Assembly (NCBI RefSeq): GCF_035593305.1 | Contig: NZ_CP141615.1 | Coordinates: 3,249,550 to 3,313,549, forward strand | Origin: Limnochorda sp. L945t | Lineage (GTDB): Bacteria; Bacillota; Limnochordia; Limnochordales; Geochordaceae | Direction: 5' to 3' | DNA length: 64,000 nucleotides | Part shown: positions 9,150 to 17,492 of the stretch, in pieces | How positions within the stretch are numbered: position 1 is the first letter of the stretch | Layout: each line of letters starts with the position of its first letter | Translations under genes and position numbers: made by a program | The notes under the pieces: generated by a model | What the model saw: the letters and a program-made list of their open reading frames with translations, nothing else | What the model was told of the DNA's origin: nothing | Databases searched by the model: none

Positions 9150-9357
9150 GGGGTGGGCGACGCCCCGCCCCTCTCGTTTCGAGAGCGCCTGGCGAGCGGA
9201 TCGTGGTCGCGCGTTGCCGGATCAGGACCCGGCAGGCAGGGCACAGTTGCCACGAGCCGAGGGCCGCGCTTCCGGAGGAGCCGACCGGGCGGCCGCACAC
9301 GAAGCAACGTCCGGGAGCGAGGCCGGCGGGCGGGGCCCATTGTCGATACGCCTGCAC
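9085..9357 (-). CDS. Possible small two-CxxC zinc protein (Gin-like?)
   Basis: A GTG-started frame of up to 90 residues lying 71 nt downstream of the RND pump on the same strand. Near its N-terminus are two Cys pairs, CFVCGRP and CPAC, 17 residues apart. This layout resembles the short anti-sigma-G factor Gin of spore formers, but the match is by pattern only. The C-terminal third (rich in Gly/Arg/Pro) runs antisense through the terminator and the end of the small + strand gene, so the functional part may be only about the first 60 residues. Third-position GC is high. Treat as tentative. Confidence 0.3.
   Translation of the reverse strand: MQAYRQWAPPAGLAPGRCFVCGRPVGSSGSAALGSWQLCPACRVLIRQRATTIRSPGALETRGAGRRPPLSAGPGSGWMRPWSPSPGCTP
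9148..9173 (+). terminator. Hairpin terminator after nrdJ and the small gene
   Basis: A 10-bp GC stem (9148-9157 with 9164-9173, one G-U pair) closes a 6-nt loop (CGACGC). It starts within the stop codon of the small gene. The following bases (TCTCGTTTCG) are only moderately T-rich, so termination strength is uncertain. Confidence 0.45.
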
Positions 9358-9428
9358 AGGTATCCACCAGCCCTATCTTATCACCGGCCCGGCGAGTCTG
9401 CCCGCGGCGGCTTCGACCGGCGACGGCC

Positions 9429-12400
9429 TCAGAAGGGAAAGGCAGCGCTCAACTCAGCCTTGCGCTCGGCTGCTTGCCAGGCCGCGAGCAGCCGTACCTG
9501 GCGGACCGGGCGGCCTGCCATCTCCCACGACACGGGCAGGGTGAGCGTGGCCAGGATGTCCGGAGAGAGGGCCAGGGGTGACGATGAAGCGACGGCGTCG
9601 CTTCCCGCCGGTACGGGTGGAGTCCGCAGGCCGACGGCCACCACGGGCCCCGTTGACGTGCCCCCCTGGAGCATGACGGTAGCGGCTACGGGGGCGTGCC
9701 GCACGCCGGGCGGCGCGTCGGAAGCGCCCACGTCTGCAATCACGTCGACACTCGCCGAAAGCGTCCTGGCAACGTTGAGGGTCACCCCCGCGGAGAGCTG
9801 CATGACCCAGTACTGCAGGGCTTCAGAATAGCGAGCGCCGCCCCCGGCCTGGATCGCGGCCCATGGAAACCCGCGCCACTCGACGCCCGCCCCCATCCTC
9901 GGCCCATCCAGGGGTGTGTCCACCACGTTCGCGCCGCCGGGAGCGGCGTTGTTGGGCGGATCCGGACGCTTGTGCCATCCTGCGCTCGCCGCCACGGACC
10001 AGGTACGGTTGAACCGGAAGCGGCCCATCGCTCGCCCGCCCCACCCGGGGCCTGGGTCGTCCAGCCACAACGCCATGCCGCTCGCATCGAGCAGCAGCGC
10101 CTGCTCCCGAAATCCCGTGGTGGTACCCTGGACGGTGGCGCCCAGCATCACGTTGCCTGCGGCCACGGAGCCCGTAAAGCGTCCCATGGCTTCGACCGTC
10201 GAGGGAGCCACGCGCGGCAGCCGTCCCTGAAGCCACACGCTCCCCATCGTCGACGAGTACCCGAGCAACCCCAGCGCCCGGCTCCTCACCATGCGGCCGC
10301 CTACCTGGGGCATCCACGTCGGGCCCTCAGGGCCTCGTTCGATCCCCAGAGCCACCTGCAGGTCGGCCGCCGAGACAGCGCCTCCCGCCTCGATGCGGCT
10401 CGCTTCTACGAGGCCGCCCGCCCATCCCCCACAGATACCCCCGTCGCGAGCCTCCTCCTGGCTGGAACCGCAATAGGTCGCGCCCAGGCCCACCGCACCG
10501 CCCTGGAGCTTCCACGCATCCGCCGGCGGGGCCGCTGCCCGGGCCGACGAGGCGGCGAGCAGGGTCATGAGGGCGGCTCCCGCCACCGCCGGGGCCAGCC
10601 ACCCTGGCTGAGCCGGCAGAGCCGATGCCGGGACCCGGTGCGAGAGCTTCACGCCATGCAGCGACAGCTTGAGGGCCGGCACGACGAGCAGCGTGAGCCC
10701 CGTCGCCAGCACCATGCCACCCACGACGGTCACGGCCAGTGGCACCTCCAGTTCGGCGGCTTCTCCCCAACCCAGCGTCAGGGGCACGAGGCCGAAGATG
10801 GTGGTGAGCGCCGTCATCAAGACAGGCCGCAGGCGCACCACCGACGCCTGCACCACCGCCTCCTCGAACGACGCCACCCGCCCCGCTACCTGGTTGACGT
10901 AATCGATGAGCACGATCCCGTTGTTGACCGCAATGCCGGCCAGGACGACTCCGCCCAGGATCGACGTGATGCCTACCTGATGGCCTGTGAGCCACAAGGC
11001 CAGGACGCCCCCGGCGAGCCCCAACGGCACCGTGATCATGATGATCAACGGATCCAGAAGCGACTCGAACTGCGCCGCCATCACCATGTACACCAGCACC
11101 ACGGCCAGCGCCAGCGCGAGCCACAGGTCGGCGAACGCCTCGCCCATCAGCTCGTGCACGCCGGCCAGGATGACGTCGTGCGCCGCCGGCACGGTGACGT
11201 CCCGGATGGCCGCCAGCGCCCGCCGCCCTGCCTCGCCCAGCTGCACTCCCTGGAGTTCGGCCGTGACCACCACGACCCGGCGCCCGTCGCGGTGCTGGAT
11301 GGCCGGTTCTTGCAGGACGTTCTCGGGAGAGGTGACGCGTCCTACCTGGACCTGAGGGGGCTTGGCGCCGGGCAACGCCAGGCCGCTCACCGGGTAGCGC
11401 ATCAGCCCCTCGAGGCTGTTCACGGACCCGGGCTCTGCCCGCACCACCACAGGAAGCTGGCGGCCGTCGGCGAGCACGAGCTTCCCTGCGGGAGCGCCCG
11501 TCACCGCCTGGCGCAGGGCCCCACCCACCTGGCCGGCGACGAGGCCGCCGAAGAGGGCTCGCCCTGGGTCGACCCGGAGCAGCAGGGCCGGGGCGCGCTC
11601 GTCGAGCGAGGTCGACACGTTGACGAAGCCGGGGACCTGCCTCAAGCGGGCCGCCACCTCGGAGGCGACGCGCTGCAGGGTGGACGGATCACGGCCCGTG
11701 ACCTGTAGGGTCACGCGCCGCGCAAGGAGTTCGCCCACCAGTCCGAGCGTCGGCGTATCCGTGACCGTGCCTTGTGCACCGGGGACGTCGTGGAGCACGC
11801 CGCTCACCGCTTGCCGTACCGCCCGGGCGATTTCGGACGCCCGGTGACGGCCGGTCGAGCGAGGTGCGAGCAAGACGTAGAGGTTGGCGGCGTTGGCGGA
11901 CTCCCCGCCCATCACCGACAGGAGATCCCCCGTCCCGGCGCTGCCCCCCTGCGTCGCCACGGCTGCCACGCCGGGCACCCGGGCGACGGCCTGCTCGACC
12001 CGCCGCGCCACCTCGTCGGTGCGCTCCAGGGGTGTGGCGCCGGGCATACGCACGGTCACGCCGAGCAGGCCCGCGTCGACCGGCGTGAGCAGTTCCACGT
12101 CGAGCTGCCCGTACGCGGCGACCGCCGCCGCCAGGATCAGCGCGACCGCACCCCACAGCGCCGTGCGGTGGCGCAGCGACCAGCGCAGCAGCCGTTCGTA
12201 AGCATCCCGTACCGGGCCGAACCAGTGTCGCCCGCGGCGCCGGGCCGCCAGTTGCGACACGGCAGCGGCGAGCGACCCGTTGGAGGCCAGCCCGAGCCGG
12301 GCGGCCATCATCGGGACCACGGTGAGGGAGACGGCCAGGGAGGCGAGGAGCGAGAAGCTCACCGTCAAGGCCAATTGGCGGAAGATGCGGCCCGCCAGCC

Positions 12401-13802
12401 CGCCCACGAAGACGACCGGCAGGAAGACCACCACGGTCGTGAAGGTCGAGGCCGAGATGGCGAGCCCCACTTCGGCGGCGCCCCGTCGCGCCGCGACGCC
12501 GGGCGGCTCCCCCGCGCGGGCGTGGCGGAAGATGCTCTCCAGCACGACGATGGAATTGTCGACCAGCATCCCGATGCCGAGGCCGAGCCCGCCCAGGCTC
12601 ATCAGGTTGAGGGTCATGCCGTCGAGGAACATGAACGCCACGGTCGCCACGATGGAGATCGGAATGGCCAGAGCGATGGTGAGCGTGCTGAGGATGTCCA
12701 GCAAGAACAGGTAAAGCACCGCGACCGCCAGCACGCCGCCGATGATGCCGCTTTGCGTGACGCTCCGGATCGAGCGCACGATGAACTCCGCCTGCTGGAA
12801 GACCGGGACGAGCTCCCAGCCTTCCAGAGCGTGCCGGGCCGACGCCAGCGCGCCGGCGATCCGGCGGGCGACGACCACGGTGTTGTACCCGGCCTCTTTC
12901 TGGACGGCGATGAGCAGCGACGGCCGCCCATCGATGCGGGCAAAACCCTCGGGCGGCCGGTGGACCAGCTCGACGCTGGCGACGTCCCCGAGGTGCACGA
13001 GCCGGGGAAGCAAGCCCGGAGCTCCTTCCCCGGGCCGCTGGATGGCGACCGGGAGCTCGCGCAGTTGCTCGACCGATCGTAGGGGTGCTCCGGCCCGCAC
13101 CTGGAGACGCCGCCCGCCCTCGGTGATCGCCCCGACGGGCACCTCGACGTTCTGGTAGGTGAGCAGCTGCACGAGCTGCGCTGCCGAAAGGCCGGCCTCG
13201 GACAGGGCGCCGGGGTCGTAGCGCACCTGCACTTCGTCCGTGGTACCGCCGGAAACGACCACCCGCCCGACGCCTTCGACCCGGTCGAGCAGGGGCACGA
13301 CGACCTCGCGGGCCACCTGGGTGAGCTTCGGCAGCTCCGCGGCGCCGGCGGGAGCGTCCCGGGCCGCCGTCAGGGCGTACATCGCCATCGGCATCTGCGT
13401 GGGGTCGAATCGCAGGACGGCAGGGGGCTGAGTGTCCGAGGGCAGGGTCAGCCGGATGCGCTGCAGCGCCTCGTCGACGTCCTGCACGGCCAGGGGCACG
13501 TGAGTGCCCCAGCCGAACTCGGCGACGACCAGCGAGACGTTTTCCAGGCTGAGCGACGTCGTGCGGCTGATCCCGGGCACCAGGGTGAGCGCCTGCTCGA
13601 TGGGGTTGGTGACCTGCTGTTCCACGGCGTCGGGCCCGGCTCCCGGGTAGACCGTGACGACCGCAACCACGGGCACCTCGATGTCCGGGAGCAGGTCGAG
13701 CCCCATGCGGGTGACGGCCGTGCTGCCTACGACAATGACGGCCAGCACCAGCATGCTGACCAGGACGGGACGACGGATGGCTTGCTCGACGAAGCGCTCC
13801 AT
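9429..13802 (-). CDS. RND-family efflux permease with a fused exported C-terminal domain
   Basis: Residues 1 to about 1050 are a full HAE-RND pump of AcrB/MdtB type: MERFVEQAIRRPVLVSML at the first span, MGLDLLPDIEVPVV, porter domains, GLGLGIGMLVDNSIVVLE with the proton-relay Asp in TM4, and a second half ending LTLLVVPALKL. It would export drugs or lipids with proton motive force. Instead of stopping, the frame continues about 400 residues: a hydrophobic segment (about 1064-1090, ending ASSARAAAPP like a signal-peptidase site), then a Gly-rich, beta-strand-like domain finishing LSAAFPF. The last-residue Phe is typical of outer-membrane barrels. No membrane-fusion gene is adjacent; the upstream gene is LolA-like. 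Confidence 0.88.
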   Translation of the reverse strand: MERFVEQAIRRPVLVSMLVLAVIVVGSTAVTRMGLDLLPDIEVPVVAVVTVYPGAGPDAVEQQVTNPIEQALTLVPGISRTTSLSLENVSLVVAEFGWGTHVPLAVQDVDEALQRIRLTLPSDTQPPAVLRFDPTQMPMAMYALTAARDAPAGAAELPKLTQVAREVVVPLLDRVEGVGRVVVSGGTTDEVQVRYDPGALSEAGLSAAQLVQLLTYQNVEVPVGAITEGGRRLQVRAGAPLRSVEQLRELPVAIQRPGEGAPGLLPRLVHLGDVASVELVHRPPEGFARIDGRPSLLIAVQKEAGYNTVVVARRIAGALASARHALEGWELVPVFQQAEFIVRSIRSVTQSGIIGGVLAVAVLYLFLLDILSTLTIALAIPISIVATVAFMFLDGMTLNLMSLGGLGLGIGMLVDNSIVVLESIFRHARAGEPPGVAARRGAAEVGLAISASTFTTVVVFLPVVFVGGLAGRIFRQLALTVSFSLLASLAVSLTVVPMMAARLGLASNGSLAAAVSQLAARRRGRHWFGPVRDAYERLLRWSLRHRTALWGAVALILAAAVAAYGQLDVELLTPVDAGLLGVTVRMPGATPLERTDEVARRVEQAVARVPGVAAVATQGGSAGTGDLLSVMGGESANAANLYVLLAPRSTGRHRASEIARAVRQAVSGVLHDVPGAQGTVTDTPTLGLVGELLARRVTLQVTGRDPSTLQRVASEVAARLRQVPGFVNVSTSLDERAPALLLRVDPGRALFGGLVAGQVGGALRQAVTGAPAGKLVLADGRQLPVVVRAEPGSVNSLEGLMRYPVSGLALPGAKPPQVQVGRVTSPENVLQEPAIQHRDGRRVVVVTAELQGVQLGEAGRRALAAIRDVTVPAAHDVILAGVHELMGEAFADLWLALALAVVLVYMVMAAQFESLLDPLIIMITVPLGLAGGVLALWLTGHQVGITSILGGVVLAGIAVNNGIVLIDYVNQVAGRVASFEEAVVQASVVRLRPVLMTALTTIFGLVPLTLGWGEAAELEVPLAVTVVGGMVLATGLTLLVVPALKLSLHGVKLSHRVPASALPAQPGWLAPAVAGAALMTLLAASSARAAAPPADAWKLQGGAVGLGATYCGSSQEEARDGGICGGWAGGLVEASRIEAGGAVSAADLQVALGIERGPEGPTWMPQVGGRMVRSRALGLLGYSSTMGSVWLQGRLPRVAPSTVEAMGRFTGSVAAGNVMLGATVQGTTTGFREQALLLDASGMALWLDDPGPGWGGRAMGRFRFNRTWSVAASAGWHKRPDPPNNAAPGGANVVDTPLDGPRMGAGVEWRGFPWAAIQAGGGARYSEALQYWVMQLSAGVTLNVARTLSASVDVIADVGASDAPPGVRHAPVAATVMLQGGTSTGPVVAVGLRTPPVPAGSDAVASSSPLALSPDILATLTLPVSWEMAGRPVRQVRLLAAWQAAERKAELSAAFPF

Positions 13803-13824
13803 GAGCGGTACCCGGCCAAGGCTC

Positions 13825-14682
13825 CTACCTGGACGGGACGACTTCGGCGTCGGCGGGGAGCTGGCGCAGCGCGGCGATCTTCAGGCCGGAGTTGACGCGC
13901 AGCTGGGCAATCGTGATGGTGGAGACCGCCTGCCCTGCCTGGTTGAGCGCCTCGACACGGCTCGGGAGCCACGTGCGAGCGTCGACCCACACCTTGAGCG
14001 ACTCCACGTCGCTCGACAGGGGCGCCAGCCCCTCGAGCGGGCCGGCGGCCGGCGCGCCGGAGGGGTTGGCCGCGCGCTGGAGAGCGGCGCGGTCGACGGG
14101 CGCTTCGAGAATGTAAAAGGTGGTGCCTTCTGACCGTTCGGTGCCGGCGAACTTCAAGCCTTTGGGGGTCTCCTGCGGCAGCGCTCCAAGGAACGACTCG
14201 AGGAGAGGCGCCGCTGCGCCCTGGCCGGACGGGTTCGCCCCGGACGCCATGGTCGTGGGGGAGAATTCCCGTACGACCACCTGGTTGGTCACGGGCAGAT
14301 AGACCTGCATCTGCTTCTTCTCGGCATCGAGGATGTAGACCTGGTCGGCCAGGGCGGACGGTTCGACCACTTCCAGGCGCAGGATGCCGGGCGTGCGCAG
14401 GTAGTACACGTCGGAGACGGTCCGGGTGCGCCGGCCCTTGGCGTCGACGAGGACGGTGGTGACGCGGGCGGATAGATCCTGGATGCTTTGAGCGGCCTGC
14501 CGGGAGCGCTCCAGGATCTGCTGAGCGGTGAGCGTCTCGGCTGCGTGCACGCGCGTTGGCTGTGGCACGAGGCTTGCGACCAGCGCCAGGGCGAGGGCGG
14601 CTGCGGCCCGGCGTAAAGCGCCGTCCCTGTGGGCGGTGTGGCTCCGGCGAAGGAGAGGGGTGAGGGAGAGATACCTGCTCAT
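13825..14682 (-). CDS. LolA-like outer-membrane lipoprotein-sorting superfamily protein
   Basis: A 285-residue exported protein. After an N-terminal signal peptide (hydrophobic AAAALALALVASLV, cleavage near VHAAET) it shows the LolA/LolB-like pattern: AQQILERSRQAAQSIQDLSARV, then VYYLRTPGILRLEVVEPSA, and VYILDAEKKQMQVYLP. These half-barrel proteins bind lipids or lipoprotein acyl chains in the periplasm; related proteins also occur in single-membrane Firmicutes, so it is supportive rather than proof of an outer membrane. ATG at 14682 was chosen for its GAGGTGG site. It is first in an operon with the RND pump (22-nt gap) behind a good promoter. Confidence 0.75.
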   Translation of the reverse strand: MSRYLSLTPLLRRSHTAHRDGALRRAAAALALALVASLVPQPTRVHAAETLTAQQILERSRQAAQSIQDLSARVTTVLVDAKGRRTRTVSDVYYLRTPGILRLEVVEPSALADQVYILDAEKKQMQVYLPVTNQVVVREFSPTTMASGANPSGQGAAAPLLESFLGALPQETPKGLKFAGTERSEGTTFYILEAPVDRAALQRAANPSGAPAAGPLEGLAPLSSDVESLKVWVDARTWLPSRVEALNQAGQAVSTITIAQLRVNSGLKIAALRQLPADAEVVPSR

Positions 14683-14761
14683 CGCTCGCGATCCCACCTC
14701 TGGTAAGGGCGCAACGAGTGCCGGCCGGGGTGCCCGAAACGCTCTGCCGAAGGCCGCCCTC

Positions 14762-14790
14762 ATTGTAGTCTCGCTGCTCGGGGGTGTCAA
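14762..14790 (-). promoter_or_regulatory. Promoter of the LolA-like/RND operon
   Basis: On the minus strand TTGACA (14785-14790) and TACAAT (14762-14767) are separated by exactly 17 nt. Transcription would start near 14755, about 70 nt before the start codon of the LolA-like gene. Confidence 0.75.
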
Positions 14791-14845
14791 CGAGAGGGGC
14801 GGCCGGGCGGCCGGCAGGGCGGTGGTGCGGCGAGGCCGGGAATGG

Positions 14846-14851
14846 TATAAT
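14846..14851 (+). promoter_or_regulatory. -10 element for the tRNA-Ser pair
   Basis: A perfect TATAAT 29 nt before the first tRNA-Ser base. The matching -35 region is not recognisable, as is common for GC-rich tRNA promoters. Confidence 0.45.
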
Positions 14852-14880
14852 GGTCGCCGCACCGGCGGGTGCGGGGCCGC

Positions 14881-14972
14881 GGAGGGGTGCCGGAGCGGTC
14901 ATAACGGGGCGGTCTCGAAAACCGTTGAGGGGCCTAGCTCCTCCGAGGGTTCGAATCCCTCCCCCTCCGCCA
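14881..14972 (+). tRNA. tRNA-Ser (anticodon CGA)
   Basis: A 92-nt class II tRNA with acceptor arm GGAGGGG/CCCCTCC, discriminator G and encoded CCA. The anticodon loop CTCGAAA gives CGA (reads UCG). The long variable arm expected for serine tRNAs is present, and the T arm holds GGTTCGAATCC. Confidence 0.95.
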
Positions 14973-15007
14973 CGCGCGGCACGTGCCGGCCGGGAGCGTC
15001 ACGGCGC

Positions 15008-15099
15008 GGAAGGGTGCTGGAGCGGCCGAACAGGCACGCCTGGAGAGCGTGTGAGGTCCTACCGGGCCTCCGAGGGTTCAAATCCCTCCCCTTCCGCCA
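15008..15099 (+). tRNA. tRNA-Ser (anticodon GGA)
   Basis: A 92-nt class II tRNA with acceptor arm GGAAGGG/CCCTTCC, discriminator G and encoded CCA. The loop CTGGAGA gives anticodon GGA (reads UCC and UCU). It lies 35 nt after the first tRNA-Ser. An integrase remnant starts 29 nt beyond its 3' end, so this tRNA is the probable attachment site of the decayed island. Confidence 0.95.
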
Positions 15100-15127
15100 T
15101 TCCTTGCACGTATGCCATATACCCCTG

Positions 15128-15452
15128 TCATATACCCCCGGGCGCGGCCCTCGAAGCCCGCAGCCGTTCGTCATGGCCGACGTCCTGCTCGGCCAGCCAG
15201 GTGATGCAGGAACGGCGCAGGTCGTGCAGGCGCAGGTCGTCGGGAAGTTTTGGCTTTTCCCGGATGTCTGCCCATGCATGATCCGGCTCCGCCGGCGCGA
15301 TGGGCTTGCCATCGCCCCGGTCGAACACCAGCGGCCCAAGCCCCTGTGCCTCCTGCGTCCCCTTGTGGGCTGCCAGGACGTCCGCGAGCGGCGCGGGAAT
15401 GGGCACGCCTGACCCCGTTTTCACAGCCCTGGTGGCAAAAGCGCCAGTGGCG
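15128..15452 (-). pseudogene. Tyrosine recombinase (phage-type integrase) remnant
   Basis: Only the start of the catalytic domain survives: TRAVKTGSGVPIPAP with the beta-strand Lys region, then LRLHDLRRSCITWLAEQDV, which carries the HxLRR (His-Arg) box. The N-terminal core-binding domain is missing, cut off by the adjacent RHH gene, and the frame degenerates after WLAEQDV, so the last His and nucleophilic Tyr are gone. The C-terminal end points at the 3' end of tRNA-Ser(GGA), the classical position of an island integrase. Inactive. Confidence 0.75.
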
Positions 15453-15770
15453 TCAAGTCCGCTCCCTGTCCCGGCGCTCAGGGGGCGCAGCGTTGAGCAC
15501 CGGGGCGAGGCTTTGGGCCTCCTGGGGCGGCAGGGCAGAGAGGATCTCTTCCACCTCGGCGAGGGGCTGCTTCAGGCGCTGGACGCTCTGATACCAGAGC
15601 TGGTCATGCAGGGAGCTGGCCTGCGCCCGGTCGTCTTGCTGTTCCCGGACGGCCTGTTCGAGCGTGTGGGCAGCGGCCCGGCCCACGGGCAAGCGGTGCT
15701 CTCGGGCCATTGCCCGCAGCCTATCGGCTATAGCCGGGTCCACGTAGACCTGCAGTTTCACCTTCGGCAT
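15453..15770 (-). CDS. Ribbon-helix-helix DNA-binding protein
   Basis: A 105-residue protein whose first 45 residues (KVKLQVYVDPAIADRLRAM, then a second helix to HTLEQAV) fit the RHH/CopG fold: one beta strand followed by two helices. The remainder is helical and Glu/Gln-rich, probably for oligomerisation. Such proteins regulate plasmid or integrative-element genes and antitoxin operons. It sits directly upstream of the integrase stump, so it probably belonged to the same mobile element. No partner toxin remains next to it. Confidence 0.6.
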   Translation of the reverse strand: MPKVKLQVYVDPAIADRLRAMAREHRLPVGRAAAHTLEQAVREQQDDRAQASSLHDQLWYQSVQRLKQPLAEVEEILSALPPQEAQSLAPVLNAAPPERRDRERT

Positions 15771-16136
15771 GATCCCATCGTACCAGTGCGCGCATACAAG
15801 ATGTGCGCGTGGCGTTCAGGGGAGCGGGGTCCCGGGTGCGGCACACGGCGGTGTCGATGAGACTACCGAGCAGATGGTTCCGACTACCGGGAGTGGGCGC
15901 GCGAAGAGGCTGCACGTCGGCCTTCCTCTGTCGGTGCGGGGACCTTCCGCTGCGAGGGGGGGGCCGCTCCCCCTGCGCCGCAGACTAACCGTTCTCCGAT
16001 GGGTTGCAGACGTGCGGAGTTTCGGAGAGCGTATCCGGCGGGGCTACCGCTGTAACAGCCCCTTGACGGAGAACCGAATGCCCGATTTCGACAGGAGGAG
16101 CATAGGACGAAGCCAGGAAAGGGATGAGCGACGAGA
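15771..16136. other. Non-coding stretch in the decayed island
   Basis: About 370 bases between the RHH gene and the DUF2442 gene. I see no convincing gene, RNA or repeat; open frames here look like composition artefacts. Confidence 0.4.
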
Positions 16137-16379
16137 CTATCCCTTCAGGAGGCCCTCGATGGAGACGTCCTCGTCAAGGTCCTCCCAATGAATGCCAATG
16201 CCGCCGCCGATCCAGCGCCAGTTCCTTCGCTGCTCGGGCGTGGCACGGCTCAGCTTCGGGAACCACTCGAGCGGCACGCTGATCCGGCGTCCGTCGAGTA
16301 GGTCCACGTGCATCATTGCGTCGTCGAACTCGACTCGGACGCCCACAGCATCGTGTAGCTTAGTGGCCAAAGTGCTCAC
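16137..16379 (-). CDS. DUF2442 domain protein
   Basis: An 80-residue protein that fits DUF2442 closely: VRVEFDDAMMHVDLLDGR, ISVPLEWFPKL, and GGGIGIHWEDLDEDVSIEGLL. DUF2442 proteins are usually the second gene of a pair with DUF4160, a toxin-antitoxin-like arrangement of unproven function. Here the upstream DUF4160 gene is only a C-terminal stump that overlaps this start by 20 nt, so DUF2442 is intact but orphaned. Confidence 0.85.
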   Translation of the reverse strand: MSTLATKLHDAVGVRVEFDDAMMHVDLLDGRRISVPLEWFPKLSRATPEQRRNWRWIGGGIGIHWEDLDEDVSIEGLLKG

Positions 16380-16474
16380 TCCATTGCCTCAGAAACTCGC
16401 TCTCGTGTTCTTCGACTATCTTGCGCAGCCGGGATAGCTCCTGCGCAGAGAAGCCGCGACATTCCTGTGTAGAA
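16360..16474 (-). pseudogene. DUF4160 C-terminal fragment
   Basis: The frame ending at 16360 encodes CRGFSAQELSRLRKIVEE and ends FLRQWSEHFGH, the typical C-terminus of DUF4160 proteins, the usual upstream partner of DUF2442. Its N-terminal half is missing: at about 16474 the sequence runs straight into the HepT-like fragment in another frame. This marks a deletion joining two different modules. Confidence 0.6.
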
Positions 16475-16627
16475 CCCATGGAGGTTGAGAGCGACCGCAT
16501 CCCAGTGAGCGTCGTCCCCAGTGGCTTTCGCCTTTCGCATGATCGTATCTGCACGCTCCGCGACGCGGCCGACTTCAGCCAGCTCTTCCCTCATACGGCC
16601 CGCCAGAGCCACGAGGTCGGGTGTCAT
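16475..16627 (-). pseudogene. HepT-like toxin, N-terminal fragment
   Basis: About 50 residues starting MTPDLVALAGRMREELAEV and continuing to DDAHWDAVALNLHGFYTG match the start of HepT-like proteins (the AVALNLHGFY(S/T)G helix is characteristic). The rest, including the RxxxxHxY-type region, is lost at the fusion with the DUF4160 remnant. The preceding MntA-like gene is truncated too, so this was once a HepT/MntA pair. Confidence 0.6.
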
Positions 16628-16642
16628 GGAGGGATTCCTTCC

Positions 16643-16801
16643 CTACTCCCCGTGCAGGATGGCAGCAGCCTCGCGAGCAACCGCCATCGCCTGCTTTGCC
16701 GCCTGCCTCGCCTCCGCCTGCCTGGACTCACGCAGGCTGAGCCACGCGTGGCGGTAAGCTGCCTTCTCTTGCTCTGTGAGCTCTCTTGCGGTACGCCCCA
16801 T
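16643..16801 (-). pseudogene. MntA-like nucleotidyltransferase antitoxin, N-terminal fragment
   Basis: A 52-codon frame (GRTARELTEQEKAAYRHAW, then ARQAAKQAMAVAREAAAILHGE and a stop). This helix is the usual lead-in of minimal nucleotidyltransferases that pair with HepT; intact relatives continue into a GSLAR-type active site. Here a TAG follows the helix and the HepT start is 15 nt away, so the catalytic domain has been deleted. Confidence 0.5.
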
Positions 16802-17492
16802 GGTGACCGGTATACTGCCTCCGTCGTCTTGGGCCGGCTGCGGTTCCTGCTGGCGCGTCGCCACCGAACAGCCGCAGGATCGCCGCACCAGCGCCTGCCT
16901 TGGATGATACGAACATGCGATCGGTCAGTCAATCAGCCTCCTGACCCGACCAGGGGTCGCGCCAATGATTACCAGTAAAGGATTGTCATCCTCCTGCACA
17001 AGCACGCCCGGGAGCGAGAAAAAAGGCCGGGCGTCCTCTCCGCTTCCGGGGGACCCGGCTGGTTGCCAAAAAGAAGGCTTCCCTGGTCGGCTTCCTGCAC
17101 CCGGCGGCCGCCGGGTCAGCTGGTGTTAAAGAGGTAGGAGTCCAGCGGCGCCTCCCACACCAGAAGCTCCTCTCGCAACCGCTCCGCTAGCCCCCGGTCC
17201 GTCTTCCGATATGAACGAGGCCGTCAACCCCCGTCGTGATCCGCCGGGGTGGAGCCGGGCCGGGGATGTCGTCGACGGTTGGCACCCTGATATCCGCGGG
17301 TTGGCTACCGCACTTTACGCCGTCCGTCGGGGAGCTGCCTCGAACTAGGGACGCCACGTGCGGCTTCAGGCGCCGTGTGCAGAGGATCCGCGAGGATTCC
17401 CCCCACCGGTCCCCGGTCGGTTCCGGCTCACCCGGTCGGCCGGATCTTTGTTGAGACCTCGAAACGCCTGCTGTCGCCCTCTGGTCGTCCGG
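16802..17492. other. Degraded intergenic DNA in the island
   Basis: Nearly 700 bases with no intact gene. On the minus strand a short frame ending at 17116 (ERLREELLVWEAPLDSYLF) looks like the C-terminus of a lost protein, but I cannot identify it. The rest holds nothing I can support. Confidence 0.4.

Noticed and set aside
17116..17226. Minus-strand protein end (ERLREELLVWEAPLDSYLF)
   Set aside because: Looks protein-like but has an in-frame stop about 37 codons upstream of its end and no recognised family; only mentioned as island debris.
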